From Polyangiaceae bacterium (lineage in GTDB: Bacteria; Myxococcota_A; Polyangia; Polyangiales; Polyangiaceae): 64,000 bases of DNA. Under the pieces are notes generated by a model. It saw only the letters and a program-made list of their open reading frames with translations. It was not told where the DNA came from and made no database searches. The position numbers and the translations under genes are program-made. Shown here in pieces: positions 44,994 to 54,218 of the stretch. The DNA lies in contig JAICUB010000021.1 in assembly GCA_025936045.1 (NCBI GenBank), forward strand, positions 1 to 64,000. The letters run 5' to 3'. How positions within the stretch are numbered: the first letter of the stretch is position 1; each line of letters starts with the position of its first letter.

Positions 44994-45304
44994 TGCGCCG
45001 AGCGACGGAGCCAAGCACCCGTCCGCGCGGACGGGACGCGACGTCGGCAGCTGACTATGTATGCTTATATGGCATTTTCTAGCTGTTCCGCGGGCTTGAA
45101 GGCGTTGGGCCGAGGTTTGGGTGCGCTGGTTTCCGGCAACGTAGTGTCGGCGCGGGTGCGGGCCGTTCGCGGATGCGCGTGCGCGGCCGGACCTGCTGGC
45201 AGCAGGTGACGCCTGCTGCCGTGAGGTGGAACCCACACACAGAGGACACGCCGCGCAGGCAACTTGCTGCCCGAGCGAACGGAGGAGGTGCTGCGCGGCG
45301 CCGG
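44994..45304. other. 311-bp gap with two strong palindromes, no gene seen
   Basis: No frame here looks coding. A perfect 18-bp palindrome lies at 45018-45035 (CCCGTCCGC mirrored), 25 bases after the FAH-family stop and a good terminator candidate. A second one, ACCTGCTG then CAGCAGGT with one base between, is at 45191-45207. A short AT-richer stretch (45055-45085) interrupts the GC-rich DNA. The flanking genes converge. Confidence 0.45.
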
Positions 45305-47038
45305 CTACTTGCCGTCGGTCGTGCCGAGCCAGGGGGCCGTGTACTTGGTCGTGTATTTCGCCCACGCGCGCCGAAGGAGGTCGCTGTAGACGTTTTCGGG
45401 GAGGAGCTCGCCGGCTTCGACCCGTTTGATGTCGGGGGCGTGCCAGGCCGTGTATTTGCTGTCGGCGGGCGGCTCTTTGTCGGGGATGCTGAGGGAGGTG
45501 GCGGCGACGAGGCCGACCGCCGAGTAGATGCCGCGCGGCTTTTTGCTGACGAGCGGCGACGAGATTTCGAGCCGGTAGTTGATGAGCAAGGTCGGCTCGG
45601 TGAACTTCGGCGCCGTGCCGGAGGCGGCGGGCGGGACGGGCGCGCCCGGCTCGAATTGGATGAGATCTTTGGGGAAGACGCCGCTCAGGGCGGTGCTGAG
45701 GTCGCTGCCGGCGCGGCGTTCGGCGTTGCGCGCCGAATCACCCACGAGGAAGTGCGACGGCAGGGTTTTGTCGCCGCCGTAGTACGCGCTCGCGCCGAGC
45801 ATGTGCTCGTTCTTCTCGAGGGTGTGCGACTCGCCTTGCGAAAAGCGCACGAGCACCTTGGCGTCGGGGTGCGCGTCCGCGTAGACGATGAGACGCCGCG
45901 CGAGGAGCCAGAGCTCCTTGCTCGGCTTCGCGGTTTTCTGGAAGTGATCGAGGACGCTCGCGAGGTAAGCGACGCGCGCGCCGGGGAGCTCGGGGACGAG
46001 GTCGAGGTGCGCTTTGTACTTCGCCGCGTAGTTGCGCAGGGCCGTGATGGTGCCCTTCGCCTTCGCGTCTTCGAGCGCGCGGAGGAGAGCGCTGCGGAGC
46101 GCGGTTTTGACTTCGCCCTCGATTTTCGAATGCGGGTGCGCGGCGATGAAGCGCTCGATCGACTCGACGTCGTTCTCGGCGATGGCCGCGCGGAGCTCGG
46201 CGCGCGGCAGCAAGAGCTCGCTCACGTCGGTCCGCGAGCCGCCGCGCGCGAGGTATTCGCGATAGCCTTCGACGCTGTTTTTGAGGACGGCTTCCCGATA
46301 GATCGCGCGCTCCCCGAGGTGGTTGCGCAGGGCGTGCACACCGAAGCCGAGCAAGACCGCGCCCGCGAAGAGCCCGAGCGCGAGCAGCGGGAGCTTGGCC
46401 GGGCGTGGTGGACGCATGGAATCCGCCGGCGAGAACGGGTTTTTGAACCCGTTGTCGCGGAGCGGGTCCATCGCGACGAGATCTTTTTCCGCCGTGTCGG
46501 CGGCGGCGAGCTTTTGTTTGAATTCGCTCGAGCGCGACTTCAGCTCCTCACCTTGCGCGGCGCTCGCGAGCGGGAACGAGAACGAAGCGCCCGAGAACGA
46601 GACGCGCGCGCTGCTCGCGCCGGCCTTCAGGTTCGTGAGCTCGTCCCACCCGTGCGTGACGACGCGCTCACTCCGAGCGTCGATGGCGCCGATGGGAAAG
46701 AGATACACCGTGGGGAGGTACGGCAGACGGAGGCGCCGGCGGAGGGCGCGCCGGCTCTGGAGCGCGAACGTAACGGCGAGGACGAGCAGAGCGACCTCGA
46801 GGACGAGCAGCGATTTCGGCTGCAGCGCGACGTTGCTTTCGAGCTTGCCGTAGCCGAGCCGCACGACCAGCACCCAGCCGACGACGGCGAGGACGGAGAG
46901 CAGCCCCCAGCCGATGGCGACGACCGGCAGCGGTAACCTCGCGACCAAAAGCGGCGCGGGTGTGCCGTGTCCGCGCGTCGCCGCGACGAAACGTTCTTGG
47001 ATGGGTCGCGTCAGAGTGAAGAAGTCGGTCCGCTTCAT
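45305..47038 (-). CDS. membrane protein with large C-terminal domain, unknown
   Basis: A 577-residue protein with two membrane segments near the N-terminus ([21 protein letters not shown] and [18 protein letters not shown]), a cytoplasmic-looking loop, a third segment ([20 protein letters not shown], ~215-235), then a ~340-residue helical domain. Parts such as [30 protein letters not shown] resemble repeat-type helical scaffolds. I do not recognise the family. The ATG start has no competing ATG nearby. It is divergent from glutathione reductase. Confidence 0.7.
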   Translation of the reverse strand: MKRTDFFTLTRPIQERFVAATRGHGTPAPLLVARLPLPVVAIGWGLLSVLAVVGWVLVVRLGYGKLESNVALQPKSLLVLEVALLVLAVTFALQSRRALRRRLRLPYLPTVYLFPIGAIDARSERVVTHGWDELTNLKAGASSARVSFSGASFSFPLASAAQGEELKSRSSEFKQKLAAADTAEKDLVAMDPLRDNGFKNPFSPADSMRPPRPAKLPLLALGLFAGAVLLGFGVHALRNHLGERAIYREAVLKNSVEGYREYLARGGSRTDVSELLLPRAELRAAIAENDVESIERFIAAHPHSKIEGEVKTALRSALLRALEDAKAKGTITALRNYAAKYKAHLDLVPELPGARVAYLASVLDHFQKTAKPSKELWLLARRLIVYADAHPDAKVLVRFSQGESHTLEKNEHMLGASAYYGGDKTLPSHFLVGDSARNAERRAGSDLSTALSGVFPKDLIQFEPGAPVPPAASGTAPKFTEPTLLINYRLEISSPLVSKKPRGIYSAVGLVAATSLSIPDKEPPADSKYTAWHAPDIKRVEAGELLPENVYSDLLRRAWAKYTTKYTAPWLGTTDGK

Positions 47039-47131
47039 GTCGCGAGTTCGGTCGAGCCGAACTTAGCCGAAGGGCGGCCGCTGCTGGGGGGCTTTCGACC
47101 CCGCAAGTTCGGCGTATGCTTTTGGCTGCCC

Positions 47132-48475
47132 ATGCGGGAGCTCGATTTCATCGTGATCGGCGGGGGTAGCGGCGGGTTGGCGGCTGCACGGCGGGCGGCG
47201 CGTTACGGCGCTCGATCGCTCGTGATCGAGGCCGGAGCGCTCGGCGGCACCTGCGTCAACGTGGGCTGCGTGCCGAAGAAACTGAGTTGGCATGCTGCCG
47301 TTCTCGCTGAGATTTTCCACGATGCCGAGGACTACGGCTTCGAGCCGGCCGCGCCCGCCTTCGATCTTGGCCGGCTCAGGCGCGCCCGAGACGCGTACGT
47401 GACGCGGTTGCGTGGCATTTATGCGAACAACCTCGAGCGCGACGGCGCCGAGCGCGTGGAAGGTTGGGCGACGCTGGTCGACGCGCACACGGTCGCGGTC
47501 GGCGACGAACGCTATCGGGCGCCGCACGTGCTCATCGCAACGGGCGGTCGACCGCGGGTACCGGAGGTGCCGGGCGCGGAGCTCGGCATCACCTCCGACG
47601 GCTTCTTCGAGCTCGAGCGACTGCCGGCGCGGCCCCTCGTCGTGGGTGCCGGGTACGTGGCGGTCGAGCTCGGGGGGATTTTTCAAGCGCTCGGTTCGAA
47701 GACGACGCTCGTCGCGCGCGGGCACGAGCTCTTGCGTTACTTCGACCCGATGTTGCAGACGGGGCTGGCGGAGGAGTTGACCCAGGCGGGCGCGACGCTC
47801 GCGTTCGGTTGCGACGTGGCGCGCGCCGAGCGCACGGCGGACGGCGTTCGTCTGCACGCGACGGACGGCCGCACGTTCGACGGCGACTGTTTGCTCTGGG
47901 GCACGGGGAGGGAGCCGCACACGGCGAAGCTCGGGCTCGAAGCCGCGGGCGTGCTCGTGGATTCGGAGGGGTTCGTGCTGGTCGACGAATTTCAGAACAC
48001 GAACGTGGCCGGCGTGTACGCCGTCGGCGACGTGATTGGCGGTGATCGGCAGCTAACGCCGGTTGCCATCGCGGCGGGGCGTAAACTCGCGGATCGGATT
48101 TTCGGCGGGCAGCCGGAAGCGCGACTCGACTACAACGACGTTCCGAGCGTCGTGTTCAGTCATCCGCCGATTGGCACGGTGGGACTCAGCGAAACGGCGG
48201 CGCGCGAGCGCTATGGCGACGCCGTGCGGGTTTATACGTCGCAGTTCACGAGCCTTTATCATGGCGTGACGCGCCGTAAGACCCGCTCGCGCATGAAGCT
48301 CGTCGTCGTGGGGCCGGAGGAGCGCGTCCTCGGAATTCACACGATGGGAATCGGGTCCGACGAGCTGATTCAGGGGTTCGCCGTGGCGCTGAAACTCGGC
48401 GCGACGAAAGCGGATTTGGATCGCACGGTGGCGATTCATCCGACGGCGGCGGAGGAGCTCGTCACGATGCGGTGA
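47132..48475 (+). CDS. gorA: glutathione-disulfide reductase
   Basis: A 447-residue flavoprotein disulfide reductase, full length. [17 protein letters not shown] binds [19 protein letters not shown] holds the redox Cys pair with the glutathione-reductase spacing, [15 protein letters not shown] binds NADPH, and HPTAAEE near the C-terminus carries the catalytic His/Glu. It keeps glutathione reduced. ATG 47132 is chosen because upstream residues are a shadow of the divergent gene. It converges on a cytochrome gene with 17 bases between. Confidence 0.93.
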   Translation: MRELDFIVIGGGSGGLAAARRAARYGARSLVIEAGALGGTCVNVGCVPKKLSWHAAVLAEIFHDAEDYGFEPAAPAFDLGRLRRARDAYVTRLRGIYANNLERDGAERVEGWATLVDAHTVAVGDERYRAPHVLIATGGRPRVPEVPGAELGITSDGFFELERLPARPLVVGAGYVAVELGGIFQALGSKTTLVARGHELLRYFDPMLQTGLAEELTQAGATLAFGCDVARAERTADGVRLHATDGRTFDGDCLLWGTGREPHTAKLGLEAAGVLVDSEGFVLVDEFQNTNVAGVYAVGDVIGGDRQLTPVAIAAGRKLADRIFGGQPEARLDYNDVPSVVFSHPPIGTVGLSETAARERYGDAVRVYTSQFTSLYHGVTRRKTRSRMKLVVVGPEERVLGIHTMGIGSDELIQGFAVALKLGATKADLDRTVAIHPTAAEELVTMR

Positions 48476-48492
48476 GCGCTGCCTCCGCGCTC

Positions 48493-48912
48493 TTACTGCG
48501 GTGTTCCGCACTTGGCCCAGACGAGGACTTGCTTCTTCTCCGCGTACGACGGGACGGGAAGTCCAGATTCTTCGGGAGGCATGGCGCCGCGCGCGTCCTC
48601 GTAGAGTTCTTGCGCGGCCTTGATGGCAGACGTCTTCGCAGCCATGTAGGTATCGAAGTTGACGTCAGCCGGCGCCTCGTCGTCGGCCATCATCGTGCCT
48701 TCACCCATGCGCGCCGCGCCGGTCTTGTTGGAAGAGTGGCACTTCACGCAGTTGTTCTGGAAGACGGTGACCTGGGAGTAGGTGGGCACCGTCTCCGTGG
48801 CGCAGTTCACGTCGGGAAGCTGGGTGGTTTCGGGGTCTCCGTCCTTGCTTCCCGAGCTGCAACCCAGAGCGGCCATGACCAATGCCAATGAACCGATGCG
48901 CGTCATCTTCAT
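48493..48912 (-). CDS. monohaem c-type cytochrome-like lipoprotein
   Basis: A 139-residue exported protein: signal MKMTRIGSLALVMAALGC (lipobox), Ser/Gly/Asp linker, one haem motif in FQNNCVKCHSSNKTGAARMGEGTMM, and further Met residues that could serve as axial ligand. The C-terminal part (ARGAMPPEESGLPVPSYAEKKQVLVWAKC) is typical of planctomycete/myxobacterial-type cytochrome domains of the PSD1/c family. ATG 48912 starts the signal peptide; ATG 48906 is also possible. Copy B of the dispersed element lies about 160 bases upstream. Confidence 0.82.
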   Translation of the reverse strand: MKMTRIGSLALVMAALGCSSGSKDGDPETTQLPDVNCATETVPTYSQVTVFQNNCVKCHSSNKTGAARMGEGTMMADDEAPADVNFDTYMAAKTSAIKAAQELYEDARGAMPPEESGLPVPSYAEKKQVLVWAKCGTPQ

Positions 48913-49073
48913 GGCGCGCACTAATAGCTTGGGCCGCCCGAGTTCGAACAAGAAAAATTCAGCGCGATCAGTCTCGTGATAAAATCTCGGTGTCGACGGA
49001 CCAGTCGACGACGCCGTCGCCACATACTGCGACCTTGCACGGAACACTCGCGATTGCCCCGCAGCCGCCTGAC

Positions 49074-49210
49074 CTACACCCAAGCTCGCTTGGGTGTATC
49101 GAAACAGGAAAGCACCGACGGGACAGACCACGCCAAAAGCTAGTGAATTTTGCGGGTCTCACCCAGTGGGATCCCAAAATTCACGATCGATGCGAGTGGT
49201 CCCCGGTGTA
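49074..49210 (+). repeat. dispersed two-hairpin element, copy B
   Basis: A 137-bp copy, about 92% identical to 32089-32226. Stem 1 is at 49076-49085/49088-49097, and stem 2 is GTGAATTTTG (49143-49152) with CAAAATTCAC (49175-49184). Both stems are unchanged between copies while the loop differs. It overlaps the 3' end of the ABC1 kinase gene, whose TGA is inside the right arm of stem 2, and lies upstream of the cytochrome gene. Confidence 0.85.
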
Positions 49211-50488
49211 AGCCAACCCCGCCTCCCGCATGAACTGCCGCTCCACGAGCGCGTAGTCCACCGTCACGTCGAAGCGCGCGAGCACCGAGTAAAACCCGAA
49301 CTGGAGCCGATTCAGAAAGAGCATCGCCGGCGGGAGCATGACGAAGCTGCCGTCCTTCGCCCAGAAGAAGCGCTTGAGGGCGCGGAGATCGGTGACGAGG
49401 CTCGTGGTGAAGTCCCGAGTGATGTGGAACGGGGAACCGAACATGGGCTCGAAGCAGCGGCGGGAGTAGGCGACGGCGCGCGTGCCGTAGTCACCGCCGC
49501 GGGTGCCGAGGAGGCGGGCGCACTGTTCGGCGAAGTCGGCTTCGTCGCGGCGGAGCGCGGCGAGGTGCATGGCGCGCGCCGTGGGGAGGCGGTCGGGCTC
49601 GATGGGCTGGACGCAGCCGAAGTCGAGGAAGGTGACGCGGCCGTCGGGGCCGAAGATGTAGTTGCCCGGATGCGGATCGGCGTTGAACATGCCGCCCACG
49701 AGGTTGCCCTTGAAGACGAAGCGCCAGAGCGTCTCAGCCCAGGCACGCCGATCGGCTTCGGGAGCGGCGAGCGCGGCGTCGTACCCGAGCCCTTCGACGA
49801 GCTCGCTCGTGAGCACGCGCCGGCTCGAGCGCTCGCGGATGACGGCGGGGATGCGAATGCGCTCGTCGCCGGCGTGCAGCCGCGCGAAGAAGGCCTGCCG
49901 TTCGGCTTCGAGCTCGTAGTCGAGCTCCTCGCGAAAACGCGCGGCGACCTCGGCGTAGGCCGCTTTCGCGTTCAAGCCTTTCGGCGCGAGCGTCGAGACG
50001 AGCCCCTCCATCACGCTCGCGTTCTCGAGGTCGCTCTCGACCGCGCTCGCGATGCCGGGGTGCTGTACCTTCACGGCGACGGCACGCCCGTCCTCGAGCG
50101 TCGCACGATGCACCTGGCCGATCGACGCGCTCGCGAACGGCTGCTCGTCGAAGCTCGCGAACAGGCGCTCGAGCGGCGCGCCGAGCTCCTCCTCGACCGC
50201 GCGCCGGACGGCCTCCGGTGCCGAACGTGGCGTCGCGTCGCGCAGCTTGCCGAGCGCGCGCTCGTAGCTCTCGCGCTGCGCTTCGGGCACGAGGCCGTCC
50301 ACGTAGCTCAGCGTTTGTCCGACCTTGGCGGCGAGGCCGCGGAGGGTGCCGAGGACTTCCGCGGCGTATTCAGCGGCGTCGTTGCCGCTCTTCGAAAGGA
50401 TGAAGCTTGCGCCCGCGCGCGCGCCTACGCCGGCGAGCCGCACCACGCGGCCGAGCCGGCCGGTGGGGATGGAGCCGTCGCGGGGCAT
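49181..50488 (-). CDS. ABC1/UbiB-family atypical protein kinase
   Basis: A 435-residue kinase-fold protein of the ABC1/UbiB/AarF family, usually tied to ubiquinone or prenol-lipid metabolism. The family KxGQ motif is in LAAKVGQTLSYVDG, AVAVKVQHPGI carries the conserved Lys, and NADPHPGNYIF and FLDFGCVQ are the catalytic and metal loops. The last ~10 codons and the TGA lie inside copy B of the dispersed element, so the native C-terminus may have been replaced. It follows the desaturase gene by 15 bases on the same strand. Confidence 0.9.
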   Translation of the reverse strand: MPRDGSIPTGRLGRVVRLAGVGARAGASFILSKSGNDAAEYAAEVLGTLRGLAAKVGQTLSYVDGLVPEAQRESYERALGKLRDATPRSAPEAVRRAVEEELGAPLERLFASFDEQPFASASIGQVHRATLEDGRAVAVKVQHPGIASAVESDLENASVMEGLVSTLAPKGLNAKAAYAEVAARFREELDYELEAERQAFFARLHAGDERIRIPAVIRERSSRRVLTSELVEGLGYDAALAAPEADRRAWAETLWRFVFKGNLVGGMFNADPHPGNYIFGPDGRVTFLDFGCVQPIEPDRLPTARAMHLAALRRDEADFAEQCARLLGTRGGDYGTRAVAYSRRCFEPMFGSPFHITRDFTTSLVTDLRALKRFFWAKDGSFVMLPPAMLFLNRLQFGFYSVLARFDVTVDYALVERQFMREAGLAYTGDHSHRS

Positions 50489-50503
50489 TCGCCCCGCATC
50501 CTA

Positions 50504-51454
50504 CTACTCGCCGGGCGTCGGATCGACGGCCACGGGCGCGACGCTCACGACGGCCTTTGCCGTCTCGAGCACCGCTGTCGCACCGCGTCGAGGCAGCTGA
50601 TGCGCGACGTCATACACGCGCGCGGGAGGCTCCTTGATGTCCCAGACGAGGCCCACGGCCTGGAAGAAGCGGAGGATGTAGTACGTGAAGTCGTACTCCC
50701 ACCAGTAAAAGCCCTGGCGCGTCGAGCCCATGAAGTGGTGGTGGTTATTGTGCCAGCCCTCACCCATCGTGACGATCGCGAGAAACCAGTTGTTCTTGCT
50801 GTCGTCCCCCGCGTCGTAGCGCTGGTTGCCCAGCATGTGCGAGAGCGAATTGATGGTGAAGGTGCCGTGCCACAGGATGGCCGTGCTCAGGAAGAAGCCG
50901 ATGAGGAGGCCCGACCAGCCGAGCGCGAGCCACACCGCGACGCCGAGCACGAGCGGCGGGATCACCCAGTACTCGTTCAAGAAGACGAGCTCGGGGTAAC
51001 GCGCAAGGTCCTTGACCTTGCCGTAGTCGGTCGCCTCCCGGTAGTCGTAGAGCCAACCGAAGTGCGAGTACCAGAACCCCTTGCGTGAGTCGTGCGGGTC
51101 GCCGTCCTTGTCGGAGAGCTTGTGGTGCGTGCGGTGGTTCGACGCCCACCAGAGCACGCCCTTCTGCGAGCTCGACATGGCGAGGAACGCCAGCACGAAC
51201 TGGAACACGCGGCTCGTCTTGTAAGTCCGGTGCGAGAAGTAACGGTGGTAGACGCCCGTCACGCCGAACATCCGCACCCAGTAGAGCGCCACGCAGCACG
51301 CCCAGTCTTGCCAGCGCGTGCCCGTCCAGAACGCGAGCAGCGGCAGCAGGTGCACCACGATGAAGGGCGTCGCCCCGAACCACTGGAACTCGGAGAGCTT
51401 GGTCGCCGCTCGAGGCCGAGCGGGCGTCTCGTAAGAAATGTTGAGAAAACTCAC
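50504..51454 (-). CDS. acyl-CoA/fatty acid desaturase (stearoyl-CoA desaturase type)
   Basis: A 316-residue membrane di-iron desaturase that puts a double bond into acyl chains, most likely at delta-9. The three His boxes are present: HRYFSH, HRTHH and HNNHH, plus HMLGNQR near the third. At least four membrane segments are visible (FIVVHLLPLLAF, VIPPLVLGVAVWLALGW and others). GTG 51454 is the most likely start; upstream residues are Gly-rich and unconvincing. It is probably co-transcribed with the ABC1 kinase gene. Confidence 0.92.
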   Translation of the reverse strand: MSFLNISYETPARPRAATKLSEFQWFGATPFIVVHLLPLLAFWTGTRWQDWACCVALYWVRMFGVTGVYHRYFSHRTYKTSRVFQFVLAFLAMSSSQKGVLWWASNHRTHHKLSDKDGDPHDSRKGFWYSHFGWLYDYREATDYGKVKDLARYPELVFLNEYWVIPPLVLGVAVWLALGWSGLLIGFFLSTAILWHGTFTINSLSHMLGNQRYDAGDDSKNNWFLAIVTMGEGWHNNHHHFMGSTRQGFYWWEYDFTYYILRFFQAVGLVWDIKEPPARVYDVAHQLPRRGATAVLETAKAVVSVAPVAVDPTPGE

Positions 51455-51551
51455 CCTTCGAACATGGCACCCGCCTCCGCCAGCCGCGGTCACGGTTCTG
51501 TCAGGAGGTTGTCAGCCCCGGCCCCCGTCAAAACCGTGACGGAGCGCGCGC

Positions 51552-51764
51552 TTAGCGCCGAAAAAACAGGTTCGCGAGCAGGGTGAGGACGAGGCTCACG
51601 AGGATGGAGGTCGCGAGCGGCGCATACAGGCGGAAGCCCTTGCGCTCGACGACGATGTCACCGGGCAAGCGGCCGAGACCGAGCTTTTCAGCGATGATCA
51701 GCGCACCACCGACCAGCAAAAGCAGGGCTCCGAAGACGAGAAGCGCGCGGCCGGCCTGACCCAT
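51552..51764 (-). CDS. DUF2905 small membrane protein
   Basis: A 70-residue protein with two membrane helices (RALLVFGALLLLVGGALIIAE and YAPLATSILVSLVLTLLANL) and the hairpin LGRLPGDIVVERKGFRLYAP between them, the DUF2905 signature. ATG 51764 (MGQAGRALL) is chosen from the family's usual start. The function is unknown. It lies downstream of the membrane-GNAT gene and upstream of the desaturase, on the same strand. Confidence 0.88.
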   Translation of the reverse strand: MGQAGRALLVFGALLLLVGGALIIAEKLGLGRLPGDIVVERKGFRLYAPLATSILVSLVLTLLANLFFRR

Positions 51765-51884
51765 AGCGAGACTTTGCCGCGCGGCGAACGCCCCGCAAGC
51801 CTGCTTCAACGGTTCTCCGACGTTGGCGCCGAGCGCTGGACGGTCGGCGGGTCGGGCGGTGACGGCGGACGTTTTAGCCAGGCG

Positions 51885-52736
51885 CTAGAGGGTCATGCGC
51901 ATGGCGATGTGTGGGATCGTGACTTCGACGAACGGCTCGCCGTAAGTCTGGTAGCCGAGGCGCTCGTAGAAGGGGACGGCGGTTTCGCGGGCATGGAGCA
52001 CCATCTCGCGGAAGCCGCGGCGGCGCGCGACCTCTTCGGAAAAGCGAACGAGCTTCGTGCCGACTCCGCTCCGCTGCCGCTCGAAAGCCACCGCGACTTG
52101 GCGCATGCGCACGCGCCCGCCGCCCACGTCGTGCAGCATGAGGGTTGCGACGAGACGCTCGCCTTCGAACGCGCCGAGGTGAACGAGCCCTGACTCTTCG
52201 TCCCGCTCGTGGGGGCCCGGGCGTAGTCCGAGCGGCTCGCGGAGCACGCGCAAGCGCAGCTGCCAGCTGTCCTCGTACTCCGGTGAAGCGAACGCGAGCT
52301 CACGTAGGGTGACCTTAGCCGGTGCTCCCGCGGGCAACCCGCGCGCGATGACGAAGACGGCGGCGAAGAGCGTGAGCGCGCCGAGCGGCACGAGCAGGAT
52401 GCCTAGCCCCGGATCACCGCCGTGCAGGAAGAGCCCGCCGAGCAGAAAGCCGCCCGGCAAGAGTAGTGTCGCCGCGACGAGCAGGCGTGACGCACGCGCG
52501 GCGGCGGCGGCGGGCGGCGCGTAGCGCGAGCCGAGCAGGAGCCCGAAAACCACGTGCAGCAACGAGAGCAACGTGCCGTGCGCGTGGGCGAGCCGCCACG
52601 CGAGCCGTCGTGGCTCGTTCTCGACGTCGAGGTAAAGGCCGATTTTGAAGCCGTGCAATGCCTCGAGCACGACACCGAACGTCAAGAAGACGAGGAGCCC
52701 CCAAAAGCCGATGCGCAAATGTCGAAGGGGGAGCAT
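51885..52736 (-). CDS. four-helix membrane domain fused to GNAT N-acetyltransferase
   Basis: A 283-residue protein. The first ~135 residues hold four membrane segments (~11-30, 50-70, 82-104, 109-131) with His residues near LAHAHGTLLSLLH. Residues ~143-283 are a GNAT acetyltransferase: MRQVAVAFERQRSGVGTKLVRF contains the acetyl-CoA loop, and FYERLGYQTYGEPF the C-terminal beta-bulge. The two parts are in one uninterrupted frame with a short linker. The enzyme would be membrane-tethered with its domain in the cytoplasm; the substrate is unknown. Confidence 0.8.
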   Translation of the reverse strand: MLPLRHLRIGFWGLLVFLTFGVVLEALHGFKIGLYLDVENEPRRLAWRLAHAHGTLLSLLHVVFGLLLGSRYAPPAAAAARASRLLVAATLLLPGGFLLGGLFLHGGDPGLGILLVPLGALTLFAAVFVIARGLPAGAPAKVTLRELAFASPEYEDSWQLRLRVLREPLGLRPGPHERDEESGLVHLGAFEGERLVATLMLHDVGGGRVRMRQVAVAFERQRSGVGTKLVRFSEEVARRRGFREMVLHARETAVPFYERLGYQTYGEPFVEVTIPHIAMRMTL

Positions 52737-52844
52737 CGGTCGTCTCAGGCTGAACGAGACGACCGATGCCTATCACACCCGGCCCGCCGTGAGCTCGCCC
52801 CGTGAAGGAGCGTCGGGCGCGCCGGGTGCGAAGCGCGCCGAACG

Positions 52845-54218
52845 TCAGGGCAGCATGAGCGTTCCGAACACGCCGTGGGCTTCGTCGCCGGGTCCGGCGG
52901 TGAAGAACAGGGTGCTCGAGAGGTCGGCTGCCGTCGTGTTCGGGCCCGTCGCGATGGCCCAGAGGCCGTCGATCACGAGCGGGTGATTCGCGCTCTCGGT
53001 CACGACGCCGCGCTCCTCGCCGGTGGTCGGGTCGTACGCGTGGATCGTGCCGTCGCCGAAGTTGCCGACGAGCAGGTCGCCGCCGATGCTGCCGAACGTG
53101 TCCGGCGCGATCGCGAGGCCCCACGGCGAGTTGAGGGAGCCGCGCGAGGCGAAGCGCTTGTTGAACGTGCCGTCGACGTCGAAGACGTTCACGTAGCCGT
53201 TGCCGGCGCCCTTGAGGTCGTCCGTCTTGGTCGCGTCTTGCTTCGCGTACGTGACCCACACGCTGCCGCCGAGCTCGGCGACGTTGAACGGCGCGTAGCC
53301 CGCGGGGAGGTCGGGATCCTCGAAGAGCCCCGACGTCGTCACGTGCGCGTAGGTGTTGTCGAAGACGTCCACCGTGCCGGCGTGGAAGTTCGTGGCCGCG
53401 AGCCAGTGGTCCGTCCCGTTCGTGACGAGTGCGAGGCCCTTGTAGCTCGCGCTTTGCACCGAGCGATCGGCGCGCGCTTCGGCCGTCGTGCCCGTTTGCC
53501 AACCGACGATGAGCCCGTCTTCCGTCGCCGCGATGAACTTGTCGCCCATGAAGTCGGCGCTCGTCGGGTTGAAGACCTGGCCCGTCGGCGAGCCTGTGTC
53601 GGTGCTGTTCGCAGAGGGAACGGTGACGACGGTCGTCTGGATCGCGCCCGCCGCGTCGTACACCGTGAGCAGGCCGGAGTCGGCGGCCGACACCCAGAAG
53701 AACGCGCCGGTATCGAGTGGGTTTATCGCGAGGCCCCAGGCGTTCACGAGGTTCGAGTCGACGACGGCTGCGCCCGTCTGGTCGCCCGCGAGATCGGCGC
53801 GTACGAGCCGCTCTTCGACGAGCGGAAGCGTGGCCTGGCCACCGTTACCGCCTTCATTGCTTTGGCCGCCGGCGCCCGCGCCGCTTTCGCCCGCAGTGTT
53901 GCCCTGGCCGCCGTTGCTCTCGCCGGCGTTGCCTGCGTTCCCTGCGTTGCCGGTTCCGCCCTTTCCGCCGGTGCTTGCGCCCGCGTTGCCGCCGGTGCCG
54001 CTGCCCGCGCTGCCGCCTTTGCCGCCGCTGCCGGCCCTGCCCGCGCTACCGCTCGAGCCCCCTTTTCCAGCCGAGCCCCCTTTCCCAGCCGAGCCGCCGG
54101 TCCCGCCGGTCCCGTTGTTGTCGTCGTCGTCGCCACAGCCCGAAACGAGCGCGAACGCGATGAGCGACGGCACGACGAACGCGGCCAGGCTTCGTTGAGA
54201 GAAAAGTCTATGTTGCAT
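52845..54218 (-). CDS. TIGR03118 family lipoprotein with Gly-rich spacer
   Basis: A 457-residue exported protein: signal MQHRLFSQRSLAAFVVPSLI ending in a lipobox (FALVSGC), an Asp run, a Gly/Ser/Ala spacer (~35-135), then a beta-propeller-like domain. The domain motifs NLVNAWGLAINPLDTGAFFWVSAADSGLLTVYD and SRGSLNSPWGLAIAPDTFG are what I recognise as TIGR03118, of unknown function. ATG 54218 follows GGAAGGA at a good distance. It is likely displayed on the outer surface through the spacer. Confidence 0.85.
   Translation of the reverse strand: MQHRLFSQRSLAAFVVPSLIAFALVSGCGDDDDNNGTGGTGGSAGKGGSAGKGGSSGSAGRAGSGGKGGSAGSGTGGNAGASTGGKGGTGNAGNAGNAGESNGGQGNTAGESGAGAGGQSNEGGNGGQATLPLVEERLVRADLAGDQTGAAVVDSNLVNAWGLAINPLDTGAFFWVSAADSGLLTVYDAAGAIQTTVVTVPSANSTDTGSPTGQVFNPTSADFMGDKFIAATEDGLIVGWQTGTTAEARADRSVQSASYKGLALVTNGTDHWLAATNFHAGTVDVFDNTYAHVTTSGLFEDPDLPAGYAPFNVAELGGSVWVTYAKQDATKTDDLKGAGNGYVNVFDVDGTFNKRFASRGSLNSPWGLAIAPDTFGSIGGDLLVGNFGDGTIHAYDPTTGEERGVVTESANHPLVIDGLWAIATGPNTTAADLSSTLFFTAGPGDEAHGVFGTLMLP

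Noticed and set aside
44994..45304. Possible tRNA or small RNA in the gap between the FAH-family gene and the membrane protein
   Set aside because: The palindromes do not fold into a cloverleaf and no T-loop or acceptor-stem signature is visible.
45173..46936. A 587-codon plus-strand frame opposite the membrane protein at 45305-47038
   Set aside because: Composition is Arg/Glu/Val shadow type, while the minus-strand protein has clear membrane segments and normal composition.
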